The position numbers were made by a program, and so were the translations under genes. From assembly GCF_905147045.1 (NCBI RefSeq), contig NC_065897.1:5781001-5845000 (forward strand): 64,000 nt of DNA, given 5' to 3'. Under the pieces are notes generated by a model. The model worked only from the letters and a program-made list of their open reading frames with translations. It was not told where the DNA came from and searched no databases. This stretch comes from Nymphalis io (lineage: Eukaryota > Arthropoda > Insecta > Lepidoptera > Nymphalidae). Below are positions 58,440 to 64,000 of this stretch, piece after piece (within the stretch, counting starts at the first letter, position 1; every line of letters begins with the position of its first letter).

Positions 58440-58640
58440 AGCGAAAAGCAATCTAACACGACCGGTAGTTCAGACGCAGGATCAAATATGGTATTTTCCG
58501 AAATACTACCAATTCTCAATCTTCGGGCTACTGTTGAGAACTTCTTGACATAAACCCTTTTTTGGACTGACTTTGAATCTTTGAACGCAGGACCTTGGAA
58601 CTTTTAACCTTATTAGCTACTATACCAACGAGATAGTAGT
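58440..58640 (-). mobile_element. SINE3 copy, diverged
   Basis: On the minus strand: ATAGTAGCTAATAAGGTTAAAAG (head), AGTAGCCCGAAGATTGAGAATTGG, CGGAAAATACCATATTTG and CCGGTCGTGTTAGATTGC match SINE3. Confidence 0.55.
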
Positions 58641-59269
58641 AATAATATATAATAAAATATTTAGTTACTAATATATTTATAAAACATACCTATTATTGTT
58701 TTGGTTTTGATTGATTTTTTCTCGGCATAGTTTCAGCCATAATTATACACGTTATATTTATTGAGACTCATGGTAACTTTTTATATATATACGTTTATTA
58801 ACATCGTCAATCTTGTCGTTATTAACATTACAACAAAATTCGGCATAATTGAAGAATATATGCGGTTAACATTTTTTCTTTTCATTTCACAAAGTAAAAA
58901 CTTAATTTCTACAAAAAAAATACAAACAAGCAAGTATTTGATATAACTAATTTAAAAAAAAATCAAAATATATACAATTTGTTTGCCTAAATTAGCAATT
59001 ATTAGATTCATGGAGTTTCAAATATGCACTTAAAATAAACTCGCTAGTTTAATTTCCTTTTAGCTCATGTTATCGTTGTGCGCATGCGTGTCAAAGGTTG
59101 AGCAGAAGAGCTGTGTGACCACGGTAGTTCCATTAACGCATTCACAGTCGAGTGCCGCACGGGACACAGGAGTATCCAAAAAGTTTTTCATAAGGAAGCG
59201 CGCGCTTTGTAAAATATCCTTCGACGCAGTTCGGGTGCTTTCATGTCAATAGTTGTGTAAATCGTGAAA

Positions 59270-59315
59270 ATGAGGTGGGCTGCTTTGGTGGTATTCTTCA
59301 GTTTATTATCTACCG
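59270..59315 (+). CDS. First coding exon of a secreted or membrane protein (signal peptide only)
   Basis: ATG at 59270 opens MRWAALVVFFSLLST, an Arg-then-hydrophobic stretch typical of a signal peptide, and is followed by a donor reading ACCG|GTAAGT at 59316. An in-frame TAA lies four codons upstream of the ATG, which fixes the start. The preceding 200 bp (59067-59250) are richer in G+C and CpG than their surroundings, as expected for a 5' UTR and promoter. The exon ends in phase 1. I could not find a convincing second exon before the window ends, so the next intron would exceed 4.6 kb or the next exon was missed. The protein family cannot be told from the signal peptide. Confidence 0.5.
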
Positions 59316-62300
59316 GTAAGTTTATTGGATAAAATATTTGTTTCAGAATTAAAAAAATACTCTTATTATTTCATTTTGTTTAAAATTTTAAAAACAAAAG
59401 TATCTCAAATTACGTATTTCCGTCTTGAGAAAGTTTTCCAATTCCGGAAACCGATACCTACTGACTTAATGAGGGCTTTTGTTAAAAGTCTATCTGAGAT
59501 GTGATCTGACCTTCGTCAGATATACATTATTTCATTAATTAAAAGTTATGACTTCGCTTAATCTCTTTTTTAAATTTTTAATCAAATTTTATTTCAAAAG
59601 AAGAAAAACTACCCTTTTTTCTAAGTTAACGTCTCACAAAACATATTTCTTTTAAATTAGTACAAATAAATATGATACGTACTATGATAGCAATTTTAAT
59701 AATATTATATTATTTACGTAAAACGATATCTGAATATTTCATCTTTGGGATCAAACTTAAAACTTACCGATTGCAAGAGATATTATTGATCAAATGACAA
59801 CTAAAAATATTTTTTTTCATTCTTCCGTTTAATTGGCAGGTCAGTCGGCATGTCAATTATAGTTCATTCAACTAATGAGGTTACGCACCAATAAAATATC
59901 TCATGAATGACGCGGTCGTTGTTAACATTACAAATTACTATAGGGTCAGAGGAAATTGTCCACAATTCATATAAACGCCTATGTATATTGGTACTCAAAT
60001 AAAACCACGCGTACATTATAAGTGTATAAAATTGTGAGTCAATTATTTTATTTAAAAGATAATATCAACTCGTAGATGTCCTAAAGAACTATCCGAAAAT
60101 AGACTACATATATTTAAATATGTACATAAAACGAAATCATAAAAAAAAATATAATCAACAATTGTTCAGCTTTACTGTTTAATAATTTAAATATATTTAC
60201 ATAAAATATGTCTACACTTGAATGATATTTAAACAACAATCGTTGCAATCTCTTATATTTAGGTAAAGATTAAAAAGTATATATTTTGTGGTAATGTAAT
60301 AAGTTTCTAGACTTGAAAGCATCAAGTATACTAACCATACTTGTTATCAAGATAAGTAATAGTATTTTCAGAGAGTAGTTAGGACACTGTTTCATACGAG
60401 TTAAATCTACGCAAACAAAGTCGGAGGCATAATTCGTTTACATTATTTACGAAAAAAATAATTTAGTCCATTATCATTTAATCTTTATTTGATCTATTTG
60501 CTATAATTGCATAGGTATAAATGCCATATGTATAAATGACAGTGTATAGCTATATAAGAGAGTATGACGTAGTCAATTATAATAGCTATAAACAGACGAA
60601 TGTATATGATCAGAATGACTGGCTTTATAGGGTAATAATGTGTTTATGGGGGCATATACATATAGGGGATTCTAGTAAATTAGAAATGGCACAGCTTTTA
60701 ATAGCTTATTACATATATACAATTGTTTGAGTATGTATAAAATGTTTGCGCGTATACGTGTTTGTGTCTTTTCAAGTAAGCTATATGCTGAGACATTTTA
60801 TAAGTATTGAAATAAATATTCTATTTTTAAATATCTATTCAAGTCGTTATTTATTTCTGTGAAATATATCATTGAAATTTTGCTCCATACGTTTATTATA
60901 ATGATAAACTTTTATTATATAATTCTGTATTTATGGAAAAAATAAAACTGAAACTTGATGCTTAAGCACCTTTTGTAATAGTAGTATATCATAACTAGGA
61001 GTTTACCGCCAGTCGTAAAGTGGGAGTGGTGGCCGAGCCCTGGAGGGACGATGACCTATTTGAGTATCATTTTCAATACAATAAATTTAACACAGACAAA
61101 TTCGATATTTTAGTTGTACGACACGTGCGGTTACTTCTTAACTAATTAATTATCTTCGCTTACATCTGCTGATAATAATCATTAAAGCTAATTAGGAAGT
61201 CGCGAAGGCCAGATTGATATCTCCTCGAAATTAATAGGTATTTAAAAAACGTGCCATTTGACCACATAAATGAATATTGCGCCTAAATGATTCATAGTAA
61301 AACATTTTTCTTAGTATTTTATAGTTTTATCAGTACGAAAGTAATATTTTATAAACAGCATATAATATACACAGCAGGATATCATTTATCATAATATAAG
61401 ATAATACAATATATAATAATTTTCTGAAATAAATATTAATTATAATACAACACAGTTAAAAATATATTTTGTTAATGACACAACGCTAAACTATCATACG
61501 GAATTGCACGCCTTTTTATGATAGGTCAATAAATTGCTCGAAATATAAGGGCAAAAATTCACTCTGCAAACAATACATCGGGGTTATTGGTTATAGCATA
61601 TATCCCGGCACAGCCGATGCTCACGCAGCGGTCTACTCAAATCGAATTCATTCCAATACCAACGGGGCTAATTGGTGACGTAGTGACGTAGATTGAATGC
61701 TGCATTTTGTCCCTGGGAAATGAAAATTCAAAAGCATATTTCTCACTAATGTTAACGATTTTTTTTTATTTTTGATTTTGCTCTCGCTAAGAAATTATAA
61801 CTCATTTGTTATTTTTGTAAAGCTAGATTTGAATAGAAATAATAGCACTCAGATTTATAATGGATACGATAATTGTTATATTTTTTTAAACATTTTGACA
61901 TAATAAATGCAATAACTTAAAAACAATATTATCTTTATTATTTAAAATCAATATCATTCGTCATGCTCATCATATCGACAAATGGATTTTAAAAATTCAA
62001 ATTTCGAATAATTTAAATAAAGCTATATATTGTCTAACTGGTTTTTTTTCTTATAATAAATAAAAAATAATATTTTTAAACGAAAATTACAGATGATTAC
62101 AATAAAGCAGCTCACTCTTTGAACAGTCAAATTGCTAAAAAATTTAATAATACTGTGAACAGTTCGATTATAATTGTTCTATCGCACTCAATGTACTAGA
62201 AAAACCGAGTAACTAATACCGAGTACTAAAACTTTAATATTTGAATCAATATTCTTTTTTCTTTTCTTTTTTTTAATTTACAAGTCAATTTTATAAGCTT

Positions 62301-62835
62301 GTACCTCTTTATCATGCAAATAAAATTTATTTTATTGACTATGCAAACGCATAGTCGGGCTAAAGTCACACGGAGTAGAGTCGACAGAATGTATTTTCCA
62401 AGCATACATCATACAAGACTGGGTAAGTAAGTCACTAGTAAGCTTAACAAATCAATGTTTACACTATGGTGACAAAATACTCCACTGTTATTTAATTTAC
62501 ACTGCAAATGCAGCAAAATAAGGATGGGCCAAATTCTACTAATGTATCTCGATTACGATACGTCCCGATTCAATTCCGATCCAACTTTGAATAATCCATA
62601 TTTATTCGAAGCGGAACCGAACCGACAATATGTTACCATATACTGCTATGTCAAAACCAAACTTAATTGTTTACTTTTATGCCAATAGTCAATATTCAAA
62701 TTAAAGAATAGGAAAACGGCAAAACAATAATAAATGGCAACGATTACGTTTCGATTCGATTGCAATAAAGTGACAATTTGTTAGTAGAATTGGTCCCCAG
62801 AACTTGTAATCTGTATATATTATGTAGATATACTC
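59316..62835. other. Presumed first intron of the 59270 gene, or intergenic
   Basis: AT-rich. A 45-codon plus-strand open patch at 61014-61146 (VGVVAEPWRDDDLFEYHF...) stands out slightly but lacks a good acceptor. Confidence 0.3.
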
Positions 62836-62975
62836 AAAATTAAATCAAATTAAAATAGACTTTATTCAAGACCTTTGCCTTCTTAAATTAAAGTGACAAC
62901 GTGTTCAGAATGTAGATTCTACCTAGAAGAATCAGCAAGAAACTTAGTAGTTTCGAAAATTAAATTAAATAAACT
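62836..62975 (-). mobile_element. LINE 3' UTR fragment
   Basis: ATAGACTTTATTCAAGACC (AATAAA on the minus strand) and AATGTAGATTCTACCTAGAAG resemble a very common lepidopteran LINE 3' end, recognised from memory. Related to 440-545. Confidence 0.45.
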
Positions 62976-63378
62976 TTTGACCGTTATACATCAGTGTGAT
63001 GTGTTTTATTGGGATTATCTCAGACAACCAGATTAACACACGAAGCCAAAAATCTTTATCCAATTAAAGAATTACTTTCTAAATTTTTTCGCGAAGTATG
63101 CATTCTAAGTATTATAATAATATTGATCATATACAAAAAAATATAATATATAATATTACATCATATACAAAAAAATGCGCTTGTCGAAAATATGTTCCTG
63201 TTACAAACGATAATTTTTATATAAAGCTAAGCGTTTTAAAATATTAAATTTTGCTTAACGTAATTAATTTTAACAATATTAAGATGATAATATTAATTAG
63301 ATTGTTTCTTATGCTAATATACGTGCAGCATCCAAAAAAGCTGACAAGAATAAAAATAAATTATTATTTTTTGTATGT

Positions 63379-63443
63379 ATGTATCGAATACCGTACCGTA
63401 ACCGTAACAGCCTGTGAATGTCCCACTGTATCATGTATCGAAT
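63379..63443 (-). mobile_element. 43-bp SINE2 3'-end insertion with 11-bp target duplication
   Basis: ATGTATCGAAT flanks it at 63379-63389 and 63433-63443. The insert 63390-63432 contains only AACAGCCTGTGAATGTCCCA (the SINE2 3' terminus) and a GGTAC/GGTTAC-type tail. Confidence 0.88.
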
Positions 63444-63939
63444 GAATGAAATAAATTATTAAATAAGTATCTAAGATATAGTGACGCAATTGCGATTTAA
63501 GATTCGCGCGTTGAAAAACCCAATACTATGATACAATTTCATTTAAACCGCGAAAAAAAGAAATGTGCGACGTAGTTCGCAGTGTGGCCTGTGCCTAAGA
63601 CCTTCTTTCAATGTCAAGGCACTTCACTTTCAATAATACCTAATTTGCAAAACTAACAGGCAATTGTCTTAGACATCTTAATTGCATAATGATCATGCTT
63701 GTTGATCAATTGTTTGATCATTACGTTTTTAATACCGGCGCCGTTCGTATGTCAGTCGGAATTAGAGACTTCGATCCCGGCCTTTTTTTCTAATCCCGGG
63801 GATTCGGCTTTGCTTACAAACGATCCTGGGATCCCGGGATAATTCCAGGATTATAGACGTGTAACAAAAAAAACCAGAGTATGTTATATAAATCAACTGT
63901 TTTAATTATTTTCAATAACTAAATAACTGAATATTTTAC

Positions 63940-64000
63940 CTGGTGGTAGGGCTTTGTGCAGGCCAGTCTGGGTGGGTACCACCCACTCATCAGATATTCT
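63940..64000 (+). mobile_element. SINE1 5' end, cut by the window edge
   Basis: CTGGTGGTAGGGCTTTGTGC through CACTCATCAGATATTCT matches the SINE1 start closely, so this copy is young and continues beyond the window. Confidence 0.8.

Noticed and set aside
61014..61146. 45-codon open patch after the 59270 exon
   Set aside because: The upstream AG lacks a pyrimidine tract, and phase joining to the 59270 exon gives a different, implausible reading.

Overview
This is eukaryotic nuclear DNA, almost certainly from a moth or butterfly. It is AT-rich, has spliced genes with GT-AG introns, and is packed with non-LTR retrotransposons and tRNA-derived SINEs of lepidopteran type. Nothing bacterial, viral or plasmid-like was seen, and no CRISPR array, rRNA gene or genuine tRNA gene. 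Species and database names could not be checked.

Two host genes can be rebuilt exon by exon, both on the minus strand. (1) 15782-25340 is a four-exon gene for a 257-residue membrane protein of the AIG1/ADTRP (FAR-17a) family of Thr/His lipid hydrolases. (2) 49412-52578 is a six-exon gene for a secreted 295-residue pancreatic-lipase-like protein. Its catalytic Ser and Asp positions are exchanged (Asp145, Ser169), so it is probably a pseudoenzyme. A probable third gene begins at 59270 (+) with a signal-peptide exon whose remainder was not found. Weaker first-exon candidates lie at 6606-6654 (-), 23563-23607 (-) and 45698-45726 (+).

The rest is mostly mobile DNA. An intact 3.2-kb RTE-clade LINE (19886-23049, 1020-aa ORF, perfect 13-bp target-site duplication) sits in intron 1 of the AIG1/ADTRP-like gene. 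A near-identical 5'-truncated sister (36809-38836) carries one nonsense codon. A third, older RTE lies at 47640-49122. At 28938-36604 a Dong/R4-like LINE, with a restriction-like endonuclease, lies in an AAT microsatellite and was itself hit by another RTE element (31125-33766) and by SINE material (34783-35578). A 5'-truncated CR1/Jockey-type LINE occupies 39065-40245. An R1-type LINE fragment (53506-54542) splits an older SINE. Relics lie at 640-810, 13513-13700, 17620-18330 and 46546-46790.

Three SINE-like families recur. 'SINE1' is about 300 bp with a poly(A) tail. 'SINE2' is tRNA-derived, and its 3' end matches the 3' end of the RTE LINEs. 'SINE3' is a second tRNA-derived family. These names are local to this report. 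The SINE2/RTE resemblance suggests that the RTE machinery mobilises SINE2; a 43-bp SINE2 insertion with a perfect 11-bp duplication (63390-63432) fits that mechanism.

I did not find a convincing new multi-gene system. The most notable observations are the lipase Ser/Asp exchange, the SINE2-RTE partnership, the nested insertions and the chimeric SINEs. Stretches not listed are AT-rich DNA in which I recognise nothing.
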